Origin: Herpetosiphon sp042688385
Lineage (GTDB): Bacteria; Chloroflexota; Chloroflexia; Chloroflexales; Herpetosiphonaceae
Assembly: GCF_042688385.1 (NCBI RefSeq)
Contig: NZ_JBHUPY010000011.1
Location: 1 to 64,000 of the forward strand
Reading direction: 5' to 3'
Length of the DNA: 64,000 bases
Of the stretch, positions 44,508 to 53,033 are shown piece after piece. Numbering within the stretch: the stretch's first letter is position 1; every line of letters begins with the position of its first letter. The translations under genes and the position numbers were made by a program. The notes below the pieces were generated by a model that did not search any database, was not told the DNA's origin, and worked only from the letters and a program-made list of their open reading frames with translations.

Positions 44508-45740
44508 TTAACGAATCCACACCGGATAGCTGCCATACTCAAAGGCTTGCAGCGCTTGGTTGGTTGGGTTCCAAACAAATACTTGCGGTGTTGCATAGAT
44601 CGGGCCTGAGTCAGCACAGGTATAACTGCCCTTGGCAAAGGTTAGCCAATCGCCGCTTGGATTCCAGGTCGCGCCATGAATTTCTTGGCCAGTATTATCA
44701 GCAATTGGGCCTAAATTAGGCGTAAGCGCCGCCGAGCTGAAATCGGCATTTTGCACGCTTAACACTTGCGCAGTCAAACAGGCGCTGACATGAAAATTAT
44801 CAATATAGGCCAGTTGCTCACGCTGCGCGTTCAATTGGGCACGGGTTACGCCATTGCCACCAATCTCGCTCAGCGCTTGCGGCACGCCATCCAGCAAAAC
44901 CCACCATTGCATGCCATTGCCCGATGCACCAAGCAAATTAACTTGGCCACCATGGAAATAGATCCAGTCATCGTGGCTCAAAATAGCATCAACCACCCAG
45001 CTGCCGTTCTCATCCTCAACTAGCTCGCCAAGCGGGCTAAATGCACCATCGGTCAAGCTGGCCTCGCCAATTTGATTGCCATTATGCACCACCAACGCGC
45101 TACCATCGCTGAGCCACGCAGCCCGATAGCCAAGCGTGCTCACCACGATATTTTCTGGTTTAGCACTCTTCAAATCATACACATCAACAAATATCTCGCC
45201 CATATCGGTTAATTTGAGCAGCGCAAACTTGCCATCGCCATTGGGCGACCAAATTGGCTCAAAGCTCGTGGGCAAGCGCAAAAGCTCTTGGAAGTCGAGG
45301 CTATAAATGTGTAGAAAATCGCCCTTAAAGACGCTCAAATACTGCAAACTTGGGTCAATCCCCAAGCGGGCCAAGGGCACTGGGCCTTGCTCTTTATAGA
45401 CCGTTTGTAAATCGCCGCCAGTCGCCGCGATTGAGTTAATCGCAAATCCCAAAGGATCAACAAAATAGATTCTGCCGGTCAGCATCGATGTATCAACCAA
45501 GGCATTGGGATCAGCATTGGCTGGCGTGGCTGGCTGGTTGCTCGGCTCAGCAGCTGCCTGCGTTGGCTCAGCGGTTGGTTCGCTTGGCGTACTCGAATCT
45601 AAGGTTGCCGTGGCCAAGACTTCAACTTGGCTGGCTGGCGTAATCGTTGGCGGTGGCGTAATTGTTGGGCTGGTGGCTTGACCACCACATGCAGCCAAGA
45701 GCAGCAAACTCAACAAGCCACTCAAAACGCGTAAGCGCAT
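44508..45740 (-). CDS. Lipoprotein with beta-propeller-like domain
   Basis: The 410-residue product has a lipobox (LLLAACGG), a Thr/Pro/Glu-rich linker to about residue 80 and then a WD/TolB-like repeat region with EPIWSPNGDGKFALLKL, RAAWLSDGSALVVHN, and HGATWNPSGDWLTFAKG. It should be lipid-anchored outside. No catalytic motif is visible. GAGGAG precedes the ATG. The upstream gene is separated by a terminator. Confidence 0.75.
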   Translation of the reverse strand: MRLRVLSGLLSLLLLAACGGQATSPTITPPPTITPASQVEVLATATLDSSTPSEPTAEPTQAAAEPSNQPATPANADPNALVDTSMLTGRIYFVDPLGFAINSIAATGGDLQTVYKEQGPVPLARLGIDPSLQYLSVFKGDFLHIYSLDFQELLRLPTSFEPIWSPNGDGKFALLKLTDMGEIFVDVYDLKSAKPENIVVSTLGYRAAWLSDGSALVVHNGNQIGEASLTDGAFSPLGELVEDENGSWVVDAILSHDDWIYFHGGQVNLLGASGNGMQWWVLLDGVPQALSEIGGNGVTRAQLNAQREQLAYIDNFHVSACLTAQVLSVQNADFSSAALTPNLGPIADNTGQEIHGATWNPSGDWLTFAKGSYTCADSGPIYATPQVFVWNPTNQALQAFEYGSYPVWIR

Positions 45741-45755
45741 AGAAAACTCCTCACA

Positions 45756-45784
45756 TAAAAAGCGTGCTATGGTTATAGCACGCT
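45756..45784 (-). terminator. Terminator of the 45839-46792 gene
   Basis: Reverse strand reads AGCGTGCTAT, AACC, ATAGCACGCT and then TTTTT. It lies between the two lipoprotein genes. Confidence 0.85.
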
Positions 45785-45838
45785 GCAGATCGATATACCA
45801 CGATAAACAACTTAATCACAGCTGAAAAAAAGCTGATG

Positions 45839-46792
45839 TTATGGTTGGAGTTGCACTTCCATATGCAAGGTCTGGGTCATCGGCATTGTCAGCGATTGAT
45901 CAGCATCCGAACCTTCGATGCTGATTACCATCGACATGGTTTGATCAAGCACATTCGATTTGAGCATGCCGGTGGCTTCGTCAATCACAACTGTGCCGCG
46001 TTGGCTATTTTCACCATTGCCTTTGTCAATCGACATTTTTATATCGTCGCGTTCCAGCAGATCAGGCAATTTTAATTCACCGATGGCAAATTCACCAGTC
46101 AGATCAAACGTAGCGAGGCCTGCATTGCGCTCTTTCAAGCTGTAGGTGTTGGTCAAAACCATCGAAAAAATCTGCACATTCATGTCGGTTACATCTTGCC
46201 ATGAATCGCCAATTGCCATGGGTTTACCACCAAACGGAATAATCGTGGCTTTGGCATACGATTGTTCAAAGGTTTTGGTCAACATATCACGCATCATCAC
46301 GGTTTGTTCGTTTTCTTCGCTGCCACCAAGCATTTTGTCGATCAGTTGATCGATACCATCGACCTTGGTTACTTTCGCTTCTGGACTCAAGGTAAGCGTC
46401 ATTGGTTGGCTGATCAGGCCTGCAAATTGGGCGAATTCTGGCGAATCGGTGCTCGCAGCAGGATCGCTTGAGTCATAGACCATTGCCTGATCATTAGCAT
46501 GGCTTTCAACCCGAATTGAATCGATCACAATCCGCATCACGGTTTCGCCTTCAGGCGACACCGAAACCACGCTTTGGTCCATGGTCATGGTGGTGGTAGT
46601 AGCTTGGGTTTGCTCAGTCATGAACATGCTTTGAGTCACATGTTGCACTTGGGTCGATTTATAGCGATAGCTTTGATTTGGCTGAACATTTAATTTCAAG
46701 GTGAGATTTTCGCTGTTCGTGGCAGCTTTATCATTTGTGCCACAAGCAACCAAACCAACCAACACGAACAGAACCAACATCCGACGTAGCAT
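45839..46792 (-). CDS. Lipoprotein, DUF6263-like
   Basis: The 317-residue product has a lipobox (LVGLVACG), then a LKLNVQPNQSYRYKSTQVQH opening and a middle VTKVDGIDQLIDKMLG and GKPMAIGDSWQD. These match a family of secreted beta-rich proteins (DUF6263-like); no enzymatic role is known. It is followed on the reverse strand by a terminator, so it is transcribed on its own. Confidence 0.65.
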   Translation of the reverse strand: MLRRMLVLFVLVGLVACGTNDKAATNSENLTLKLNVQPNQSYRYKSTQVQHVTQSMFMTEQTQATTTTMTMDQSVVSVSPEGETVMRIVIDSIRVESHANDQAMVYDSSDPAASTDSPEFAQFAGLISQPMTLTLSPEAKVTKVDGIDQLIDKMLGGSEENEQTVMMRDMLTKTFEQSYAKATIIPFGGKPMAIGDSWQDVTDMNVQIFSMVLTNTYSLKERNAGLATFDLTGEFAIGELKLPDLLERDDIKMSIDKGNGENSQRGTVVIDEATGMLKSNVLDQTMSMVISIEGSDADQSLTMPMTQTLHMEVQLQP

Positions 46793-46812
46793 AAAGAGGC
46801 CTCGATTGCACT

Positions 46813-46843
46813 AAAAATCCAAGATCGCTCTCGCCGATCTTGG
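46813..46843 (-). terminator. Terminator of the TetR operon
   Basis: CCAAGATCG and CGATCTTGG form a 9-base stem; on the reverse strand it runs into TTTTT. It ends the operon of 46888-48804. Confidence 0.8.
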
Positions 46844-46887
46844 CATCTATATCGTGCTAACTATACTCGATTCTGAGGCGGTAGGTT

Positions 46888-47313
46888 TCAGGTTTGCGAT
46901 GGATGTTGGGGTTGCACTTGACGACTAGCCAACGCATACAACACCGTGGTGATGCTAAAAGAACTGCTAGGAAAGATAAAAAAGTAGCGCAACGAAAGCA
47001 CTGCCAAGCCCAACGAGACTGCACTATTGAAGCGCCAAATTGCCTGCAAACGAGCTGGCTCGTTGCCCAGCGCCCGTAGAATCAGCAAATTCAACACACC
47101 ATAGCCAATCAATAGATAGCCCATTGTCAACGAAAAGCCGCTATTCAATTGCAACATGCTGCGTTGAACGCCAGGCAACTGCACCTGAATTTGGCGCAAC
47201 TGGCTGGCTGCGCTTGAATCTGCTTCAGTTGCAAATAATTGAAAGTAAAGATGGCCCAGCCCAACGATTATAAAAATCCATGCGCCAAGCTTGCCCAGAA
47301 ATGAGGTTTGCAT
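46888..47313 (-). CDS. Small membrane protein, unknown
   Basis: The 141-residue product has four hydrophobic segments, with SFLGKLGAWIFIIVGLGHLYF at the start and GYLLIGYGVLNLLIL later. I do not recognise the family for certain; it resembles uncharacterised multi-pass proteins that lie next to TetR regulators. The ATG at 47313 shares one base with the stop codon of the upstream gene. An in-frame start at 47445 would run back into that gene and is not used. Confidence 0.65.
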   Translation of the reverse strand: MQTSFLGKLGAWIFIIVGLGHLYFQLFATEADSSAASQLRQIQVQLPGVQRSMLQLNSGFSLTMGYLLIGYGVLNLLILRALGNEPARLQAIWRFNSAVSLGLAVLSLRYFFIFPSSSFSITTVLYALASRQVQPQHPSQT

Positions 47314-47708
47314 CAATCTGCTCCTTGCATAATTAGGTTTGGTCGTGGGGTTGCCCACCACGTTAGCCCAGCCAACGCTGCCAATAAAATCCATTGCGGA
47401 GCCAACCACAGCTGCCGAGCAACTACGAGGTTCAATAACAACCACAGCGCGCTGTAAGCCAGATATTGACCAATAATTGCTCGCGCTTGTTCAATTGGCC
47501 GAGGATGGCGTTCTAAGCGCCAAACTTGATAGGCCAACCAACCAAGCTGAATCGTCAGCATATGCCAAGTTGCCAAGAGTTCTAAGCGTGGGCTGGCGGC
47601 CAGATTGGCTTGATTCAAGGCTTGAATGCTGGTTAATTGGCCAGCTACACCATGAATTAACGCCGTCGCCCCGCCAATCAAGCCCACAATTGTTGTGCGT
47701 GCTAGCAT
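47313..47708 (-). CDS. Small membrane protein, unknown
   Basis: The 131-residue product has four hydrophobic segments (TTIVGLIGGATALIHGVAGQ, LATWHMLTIQLGWLAYQVW, IIGQYLAYSALWLLLNLVV, ILLAALAGLTWWA). No family name is certain. It begins nine bases after the DUF2867-like gene and is translationally coupled to the next gene by a TGATG overlap. Confidence 0.65.
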   Translation of the reverse strand: MLARTTIVGLIGGATALIHGVAGQLTSIQALNQANLAASPRLELLATWHMLTIQLGWLAYQVWRLERHPRPIEQARAIIGQYLAYSALWLLLNLVVARQLWLAPQWILLAALAGLTWWATPRPNLIMQGAD

Positions 47709-47717
47709 CGTTTGCTC

Positions 47718-48239
47718 CTATGCAGCTTGCAAGTTGGCCAGCCCAGCCTTGATCATCTGGTTGACAACCACATGGTGAAATGGCCGAATCACATTAAAGT
47801 AGACTGGCCCCGTCCAAGCGTGATAGCGCACAATCGTGAGCGTATGCAGCTTGTACTCTAACCCAGCAACTGGCTCCAAAACCACCGCCAACCATGCAGT
47901 CAGATGCGATTCGCTGGCCGAGGCCAGCAAATACTGGCCTTCCGCCGCCGCCGTAACCTTGAAAAAACCCAAGTTTTGGCCTGCTTGCATTGGCACTTGC
48001 TCAGGCCGTAGTTGGTTGCTGTTAGGAATACCATCTTGGCGCATGCCCAACAGGCGCACAAATCCCCAGCGAATCGCATACAACGTTTGCATCCAAGCTG
48101 GGTTATAGCCAATCATGGCGGCGATAAAACGGCGTAATTCTTGCTCAGGTTCGGTGGTACGAATCTGGCGGGTTTTAACATCAACGTGATTCGCTTGGGC
48201 GATCAGCGGTGCCAATATTGGGTGCTGCTGGATCGACAT
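47718..48239 (-). CDS. DUF2867-like protein
   Basis: The 173-residue product matches the DUF2867 family pattern: NSNQLRPEQV, GFFKVTAAAEGQYLLASASESHLTAWLAV and a closing HHVVVNQMIKAG. Function is unknown. The ATG at 48239 has GGAGG six bases upstream and overlaps the end of the TetR gene by 59 bases, so it is coupled to the regulator. Confidence 0.7.
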   Translation of the reverse strand: MSIQQHPILAPLIAQANHVDVKTRQIRTTEPEQELRRFIAAMIGYNPAWMQTLYAIRWGFVRLLGMRQDGIPNSNQLRPEQVPMQAGQNLGFFKVTAAAEGQYLLASASESHLTAWLAVVLEPVAGLEYKLHTLTIVRYHAWTGPVYFNVIRPFHHVVVNQMIKAGLANLQAA

Positions 48240-48804
48240 CAGGGCCTCCAGGAATTGCATATAAACGTAAAAATTCATCGTAGAGCTGGCGTAAACGTGA
48301 CATTGGCAGCATTGGTTGCATCAATACAGCGCCAAGCAAAATCACATAGGCATGCTGGGCCATCAATAAACCTTGATCGGGATTTCCAGTAATTGCACTA
48401 CAAATTTCGGCCACAAAGCTCACGCGCAGGCTATCGATGCGTTCGATCATCGCCCGAACTTCAGCATCGTGCGCCGCCCAGCCACGCATGGCAATTTCCA
48501 CATCCCACGGGTCGTTGGCTGCATAAATCGCCACTATCGTCAGCAAATCAAACAAAGCGCGTAATTTTTGGCTAGGGTCGGTATAGCTCGCCAAATGCTG
48601 AATAATATCTAAGGTATCTTGTTGCTCGAATTGCTGCAAAAGCGCAGTTTTGTAGCTTGGCCAGCCGCCAAAGTGATGATAGAACGAGCCTTTGGTCACC
48701 CCCAAATCGGTCGTCAAACGCTCAATTGTCAAGGCCGAAACCGATTCGCTGCTGAGAATACTCAGCCCATGGTGCAACCAATCTTCACGGCGTACCCGAG
48801 TCAT
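48181..48804 (-). CDS. TetR family transcriptional regulator
   Basis: The 207-residue product has the N-terminal helix-turn-helix of the family: LSSESVSALTIERLTTDLGV, then KGSFYHHFGGWPSYKTALL. The ligand-binding C-terminal half is divergent, as expected. It probably represses its own four-gene operon, through the 19-base palindrome that lies between the -35 and -10 of its promoter. Confidence 0.9.
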   Translation of the reverse strand: MTRVRREDWLHHGLSILSSESVSALTIERLTTDLGVTKGSFYHHFGGWPSYKTALLQQFEQQDTLDIIQHLASYTDPSQKLRALFDLLTIVAIYAANDPWDVEIAMRGWAAHDAEVRAMIERIDSLRVSFVAEICSAITGNPDQGLLMAQHAYVILLGAVLMQPMLPMSRLRQLYDEFLRLYAIPGGPDVDPAAPNIGTADRPSESR

Positions 48805-48832
48805 ACTGCCTCCGTTATGCCATAGCTAAAAC

Positions 48833-48857
48833 ATACCATACTGTATGGTATTGTCAA
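48833..48857 (-). promoter_or_regulatory. TetR operator inside the operon promoter
   Basis: ATACCATAC-T-GTATGGTAT (48833-48851) is a perfect palindrome. On the reverse strand TTGACA (48857-48852) lies directly before it and TATGTT overlaps its far end with a 16-base spacing, so bound repressor would block RNA polymerase. Confidence 0.85.
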
Positions 48858-48896
48858 GTAGGCTTAAAATTCTAAAAATATTATCCATGAAAAGCT

Positions 48897-48926
48897 TTGA
48901 CATTGGCAAAGCCCAACATCTACAAT
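48897..48926 (+). promoter_or_regulatory. Promoter of the alpha-galactosidase gene
   Basis: A perfect TTGACA (48897-48902) and TACAAT (48921-48926) are 18 bases apart. Transcription should start near 48933. Confidence 0.7.
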
Positions 48927-48968
48927 GATCCTATGGTAAGGAACGGCCCTTATCACATGGAGAAATGT

Positions 48969-50132
48969 ATGACTACTTCAGAGCAACCTCTCGCACCTAC
49001 TCCGCCAATGGGTTGGAACTCGTGGAACATGTTTGGTAGTACGATTCATGAAGATTCAGTCCGGGCCACAGCTGACGTGATTGTTAGCTCAGGGCTTAAG
49101 GATCTTGGTTATAACTATGTGGTGATTGATGATTGCTGGTCGACCAAAGTTGGCCGCGATGGCAATGGCAATTTGGTCGCCGACCCCGAAAAATTCCCCA
49201 GCGGCATCAAAGCGCTGGCCGATTATATTCATAGCCTAGATTTGAAAATTGGCATCTACTCCGACGCAGCGCATCTGACCTGCGCCAGCTATCCTGGTAG
49301 CTTTGGCTTCGAAGAGCAAGATGCACAATTATGGGCTTCGTGGGGCATCGATTTTCTGAAATATGATTTTTGTTTTGCGCCAACCGACCAAGCCACAGCG
49401 ATCGACCGCTACAGCCGCATGGGCGAGGCCTTGCGCAAAACCAACCGTCAGTTTCTCTACTCGCTCTGTGAGTGGGGTGGCCGCAGCCCACAGCTTTGGG
49501 GCCGCTCGGTTGGCGGACATATGTGGCGGGTCACTGGCGATATTTTCGATAGCTGGGTCGATATTTGGGTCGCGCCGCACAAATATTATGGCCTAGGCAT
49601 TGACACGGCAATTGATATTGCTGCCAATTTGGCTGAATACGCAGGCCCCGATGCGTGGAACGATTTGGATATGCTGGTGGTCGGGTTGAAGGGCAAAGGC
49701 CAAATCTCCGGCGGCGGCTTATCATTCATCGAATATCAAACCCATATGTCATTGTGGGTCATGGCCTGTTCGCCCTTGATGATCGGCTGCGATATTCGCA
49801 ACATGGATCGCGAGACCAACAGCTTATTAACCAACCGCGAAGTGTTGGCCGTTAACCAAGATCTGTTGGGCATTGCAGGCCGACGAGTCAAGCAAATTGG
49901 CAGCTGCGAAATTTGGAAAAAGCCGCTGGCTGATGGCTCAGTTGCGGTTGCCTTGATTAATCGTGGCGCGAATGGCAGCGATTTGACCTTGCGCGCTTGC
50001 GATATTGGCCTGCTCGACACACCAAAATCGGTGCGCAACTTATGGGAGCAAGAAGATATTGCTGAATTTGGCGAAGCATGGCAAACCCGCATCCAGCCCC
50101 ACGAAACCTTATTGCTCAAAATCAAAGCCTAA
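48969..50132 (+). CDS. Alpha-galactosidase, GH27
   Basis: The 387-residue product has the GH27 opening PPMGWNSWNMFG, then VIDDCW, the nucleophile aspartate in KYDFC (about residue 131), and the acid/base in WNDLDML (about 230). It should release terminal alpha-galactose, or alpha-N-acetylgalactosamine, from plant or microbial glycans. No signal peptide is visible with the ATG at 48969; GGAG lies six bases upstream. It has its own promoter and terminator. Confidence 0.9.
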   Translation: MTTSEQPLAPTPPMGWNSWNMFGSTIHEDSVRATADVIVSSGLKDLGYNYVVIDDCWSTKVGRDGNGNLVADPEKFPSGIKALADYIHSLDLKIGIYSDAAHLTCASYPGSFGFEEQDAQLWASWGIDFLKYDFCFAPTDQATAIDRYSRMGEALRKTNRQFLYSLCEWGGRSPQLWGRSVGGHMWRVTGDIFDSWVDIWVAPHKYYGLGIDTAIDIAANLAEYAGPDAWNDLDMLVVGLKGKGQISGGGLSFIEYQTHMSLWVMACSPLMIGCDIRNMDRETNSLLTNREVLAVNQDLLGIAGRRVKQIGSCEIWKKPLADGSVAVALINRGANGSDLTLRACDIGLLDTPKSVRNLWEQEDIAEFGEAWQTRIQPHETLLLKIKA

Positions 50133-50149
50133 AATTAACGCCGCAAGCG

Positions 50150-50188
50150 AAAGCCCCGTGAGATCTATAACATCTCACGGGGCTTTTT
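50150..50188. terminator. Bidirectional terminator
   Basis: AAAGCCCCGTGAGAT pairs with ATCTCACGGGGCTTT around CTATAAC, with T residues following on the plus strand and on the minus strand. It serves both the galactosidase gene and the convergent secreted-protein gene. Confidence 0.9.
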
Positions 50189-50200
50189 GCTTAATCAAGC

Positions 50201-51238
50201 TTAGGCATCTTTTTGGATTGGGGCCATAAAGACTTTGAAGACTGGAATTTCAGGCGTGCGGCTAGGGGTAATCGTTGGCGTGTTGGTCGGCGTATTCGTT
50301 GGGGTTCGGGTTGGGGTGTTGGTTGGGGTATGGCTTGGGGTAATCGTTGGCGGCGTACCGGTTGGAGTCTGCGTGTTGGTTGGCGTGTTAGTTGCCGTGT
50401 TGGTTGGCGTATTGGTTGCCGTGTTAGTTGGCGTATTGGTTGCCGTGCTCGTAGCTGTCGTTGTTGCTGTAGCGGTGTTTGAAGGCGTTGGCGTGTGGGT
50501 AATTGGGGTTGGGGTATCGCCACCAGCCACATTGCCCGAATAGCTAAAATCGTCAATCCCAAGATACAAACCACGGGTTATTGTATTGACAACGTGGTGG
50601 CGAAACCCAATCCGTCCAATCATCGGTTGATTCAGGCCACTGATCGTATAGCTAAATTCGGCCCAATCGTTACATGGATAGCCATCGCTACCATCAGGAT
50701 CATTACCAAATTCCAGATCGGGATTAATTCGACCAAGCAGGTTTGAGAAATCACCAGTGTTATTGCCACTCGCAACATTGGTGCTGGTTCCGGCAAGGCT
50801 ATAGCGAATATCCAAGCGATCGGGACCGCCTGTACAGCCAACTGAGCGTGACCAAAATGAAACAGTTTTTCCATTTTCGAGCCACAATGGCGGGGTTAAC
50901 AACCAGTTGCTGACAATTGCATCACTATCGGATGTTGCCGCCTCCCAAGCCGATCCAGCAAATGAATTCGCTGCACCTGAATGAGACCCCATGTTTGTAA
51001 AGCCATTAGAGCGACCTTGTTTCCAACGATCATGCTCGGTTGTGTCTGGGTTAATTGGATCACTAGCATTCACAATCACCCAGCCATCAGCTAAGGCTCC
51101 GGAAAATGAATCGAAGTTTTCATTCAAAACGGTGGGTGCTGCCGGTGCGCTAGGCGCTTGCGGCTGAACCAAACCCTGTAGACCGATCCCGGCTAGCAAG
51201 AGTATCCCTAAAAGCGAAGCTCGAAAGCGTGTTGCCAT
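50201..51238 (-). CDS. Secreted protein with Thr/Pro repeat linker
   Basis: The 345-residue product has a signal peptide, a beta-sandwich domain of the choice-of-anchor-J/cleaved-adhesin type (LNENFDSFSGALADGWVI, LTPPLWLENGKTVSFWSRS, IGRIGFRHHVV and GLYLGIDDF), and about 100 residues of TPTNTP/TATNTP repeats. It ends EIPVFKVFMAPIQKDA. Anchor-J domains bind carbohydrate or protein; the short ending after the linker resembles the IPMVLK stretch of the giant protein. Confidence 0.8.
   Translation of the reverse strand: MATRFRASLLGILLLAGIGLQGLVQPQAPSAPAAPTVLNENFDSFSGALADGWVIVNASDPINPDTTEHDRWKQGRSNGFTNMGSHSGAANSFAGSAWEAATSDSDAIVSNWLLTPPLWLENGKTVSFWSRSVGCTGGPDRLDIRYSLAGTSTNVASGNNTGDFSNLLGRINPDLEFGNDPDGSDGYPCNDWAEFSYTISGLNQPMIGRIGFRHHVVNTITRGLYLGIDDFSYSGNVAGGDTPTPITHTPTPSNTATATTTATSTATNTPTNTATNTPTNTATNTPTNTQTPTGTPPTITPSHTPTNTPTRTPTNTPTNTPTITPSRTPEIPVFKVFMAPIQKDA
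50265..50485. repeat. Thr/Pro codon minisatellite
   Basis: Short units such as GTTGGCGTATTGGTTGCCGT repeat about every 24 bases within the linker of the secreted protein. This region is prone to length change. Confidence 0.75.
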
Positions 51239-51359
51239 GTGTGCGATGACCTCCCCATATAAGTGCAGATAGCCCTAAGTATAAGAAAACACTTAACAAT
51301 CTGCAACATGCAAATGGGCAGATAGTCCTAGGCGCGTGCGTAGCCTATGGCAGATAGTT

Positions 51360-51550
51360 GTACTGGTACATCAGGTTAACCACCGCCTGATCCCCTCACC
51401 CCAACCCCTCTCCCACGTGGCGGGCGAGGGGCTTTAATCGCGTGGTTCTACCACACTGCGTGGTAAAAACATCTGCTCCCCCTCGCCCGCGTTTTCGTGG
51501 GAGAGGGGGCTGGGGGGTGAGGGGACACGGTTGCCAACTCAATGAATCAG
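51360..51550. repeat. Complete composite palindromic element
   Basis: A CCCCTCACCCCAACCCC arm, GGGCGAGGGGCTTTAATCGC, GTGGTTCTACCACACTGCG, GCTCCCCCTCGCCCGCG and GGGAGAGGGGGCTGGGGGGT follow one another. It fills the 356-base gap between the secreted-protein gene and the quinone-oxidoreductase gene, together with flanks holding TAGTCCTAGGCGCG and CAATGAATCAGTATCG. Confidence 0.8.
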
Positions 51551-51594
51551 TATCGATAGTTACTAGGACTATCTGCCATTGAGGATAAATAAAC

Positions 51595-52533
51595 TTAGAT
51601 CACTTTGACCACAATTTTGCCGCGCACCCGATTGCTTTGCATGCGCTCGTGGGCCGCAGCAAGTTCGGCAAAGCCAAAAACATGCTCAACTTCAATCCGC
51701 AGTTGTTGGCTGTCGATCAGTTGGGCAATTGCGGCAAGTTGGGCTTGATTCGCTTGCACTAAGTGGCTCAAGCTCTTGCCTGCGTGGGCCGCAGCCAAAT
51801 CTTCTGGGGGCGAGCCAACAATCGTGACCAAGCCAGCGTGGGGTTTTAGCACTGCATACGAACGCGCTTGAACCTCGCCGCCAACCGTATCAAACACTAC
51901 ATCAACAGGCTCGATTTGTTGCTCAAATGGGGCAGCCGTATAATCAACATATTGATCAACGCCCAGTTCGCGCACAAAGCCTTCGTTGCGGGCCGAAGCA
52001 GTCGCAATCACATGTGCGCCGCGTAACTTGGCCAATTGCACCGCCACATGGCCAACGCCACCAGCAGCAGCATGAATCAGCGCCCGATCCCCAGCCTGCA
52101 AACCAACAAGATCGAAGGCTTGCCAAGCGGTCAAGGCCACCAATGGCACAGCTGCCGCTGCTTCAAAACTCAGGCTGGCGGGCTTAGCCGCAACTTCGCT
52201 CGCTGGCGCAAGCACATATTCTGCATAGGCTCCAGCAGGCGTTGGAAAATTGACCATGCCATAGACTGCATCGCCAACCTGCCACTGCGCGACGTTCGCA
52301 CCAACCGCAGCAATCGTGCCCGCCACATCCCAGCCCAGCACCACCGGAAAAGCAGCTTCATCAAAAAAGGCAACCATGCCCGAACGCACTTTATAATCAA
52401 CCGGATTAATCCCAATCGCATGCACTTTAATTAATACTTGATCAGCTGCTGGCTCAGGCCGCTCAATTTCAACCTGCTCCAATTCGTCGATGCCACCATA
52501 GCGCTTAATTTGAACTGCTTGCATCGTTGCCAT
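51595..52533 (-). CDS. NADPH:quinone oxidoreductase-like, zinc-free MDR
   Basis: The 312-residue product is a medium-chain dehydrogenase of the quinone reductase type: HAIGINPVDYKVRSGMV, GWDVAGTIAAVG, the NADPH motif HAAAGGVGHVAVQLAK, and a closing HERMQSNRVRGKIVVKV. No zinc-binding cysteine cluster is present. It probably reduces quinones or enones. The ATG at 52533 follows AAGGATACC. It is divergent from the HxlR gene. Confidence 0.85.
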   Translation of the reverse strand: MATMQAVQIKRYGGIDELEQVEIERPEPAADQVLIKVHAIGINPVDYKVRSGMVAFFDEAAFPVVLGWDVAGTIAAVGANVAQWQVGDAVYGMVNFPTPAGAYAEYVLAPASEVAAKPASLSFEAAAAVPLVALTAWQAFDLVGLQAGDRALIHAAAGGVGHVAVQLAKLRGAHVIATASARNEGFVRELGVDQYVDYTAAPFEQQIEPVDVVFDTVGGEVQARSYAVLKPHAGLVTIVGSPPEDLAAAHAGKSLSHLVQANQAQLAAIAQLIDSQQLRIEVEHVFGFAELAAAHERMQSNRVRGKIVVKVI

Positions 52534-52575
52534 ATCCAGGTATCCTTCCATCTAGAGAACCATAACTTTGCCATA

Positions 52576-52644
52576 AGTATAAACCGTGCTATGATTTTTA
52601 CAAGAACGCACAATTTTGTTGGGTACTAACAATTTTGATACTAT
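52576..52644. promoter_or_regulatory. Divergent promoters with direct repeat
   Basis: On the reverse strand TTGTAA and TATACT (52603-52576) are 16 bases apart. On the forward strand TTGTTG (52616-52621) and TACTAT (52639-52644, with a TGA extension) are 17 apart. GGTACT and GATACT (52622 and 52637) form a direct repeat inside the forward promoter, a possible HxlR site. Confidence 0.5.
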
Positions 52645-52667
52645 TGGATTACAAAGGGCTAAATAGT

Positions 52668-53030
52668 ATGTGTCATGATTATAGGTTCAGCTATTCATGC
52701 CCAGTTGAGGCAACCATTGCGGTGATTGGTGGCAAGTGGAAGTGTGTGATTTTGTTTCATCTGTGCGATGGCAAGAAGCGCTTTAGCCAATTGCAACGCT
52801 TTTTGCCCGAAATTACCCAGCGTATGCTGACCTTGCAACTGCGCGAACTTGAAGCCGATGGCGTGATTAGCCGCACCGTCTACGCCGAAGTGCCGCCACG
52901 AGTCGAATATGCCCTGACTGAGTTTGGCGAGAGTTTGCGGCCAATTCTCTTTCTGATGCGTGATTGGGGCCAGGAGTATCGTGATACGATTGTGGATACC
53001 AAAACCCGTCAAGCGAGCCAAACCAACTAA
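52668..53030 (+). CDS. HxlR family transcriptional regulator
   Basis: The 120-residue product has the HxlR winged helix: CPVEATIAVIGGKWKCVIL, then FSQLQRFLPEITQRMLTLQLRELEADGVI and RVEYALTEFGESL. The cysteine in CPVEA is typical of redox- or electrophile-sensing members. It likely controls the divergent quinone oxidoreductase. The ATG at 52668 follows AAAGGG. Confidence 0.9.
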   Translation: MCHDYRFSYSCPVEATIAVIGGKWKCVILFHLCDGKKRFSQLQRFLPEITQRMLTLQLRELEADGVISRTVYAEVPPRVEYALTEFGESLRPILFLMRDWGQEYRDTIVDTKTRQASQTN

Positions 53031-53033
53031 ATA

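Noticed and set aside
50213..50543. Forward open frames rich in Val, Gly and Arg
   Set aside because: They are antisense readings of the Thr/Pro repeat of the secreted protein.
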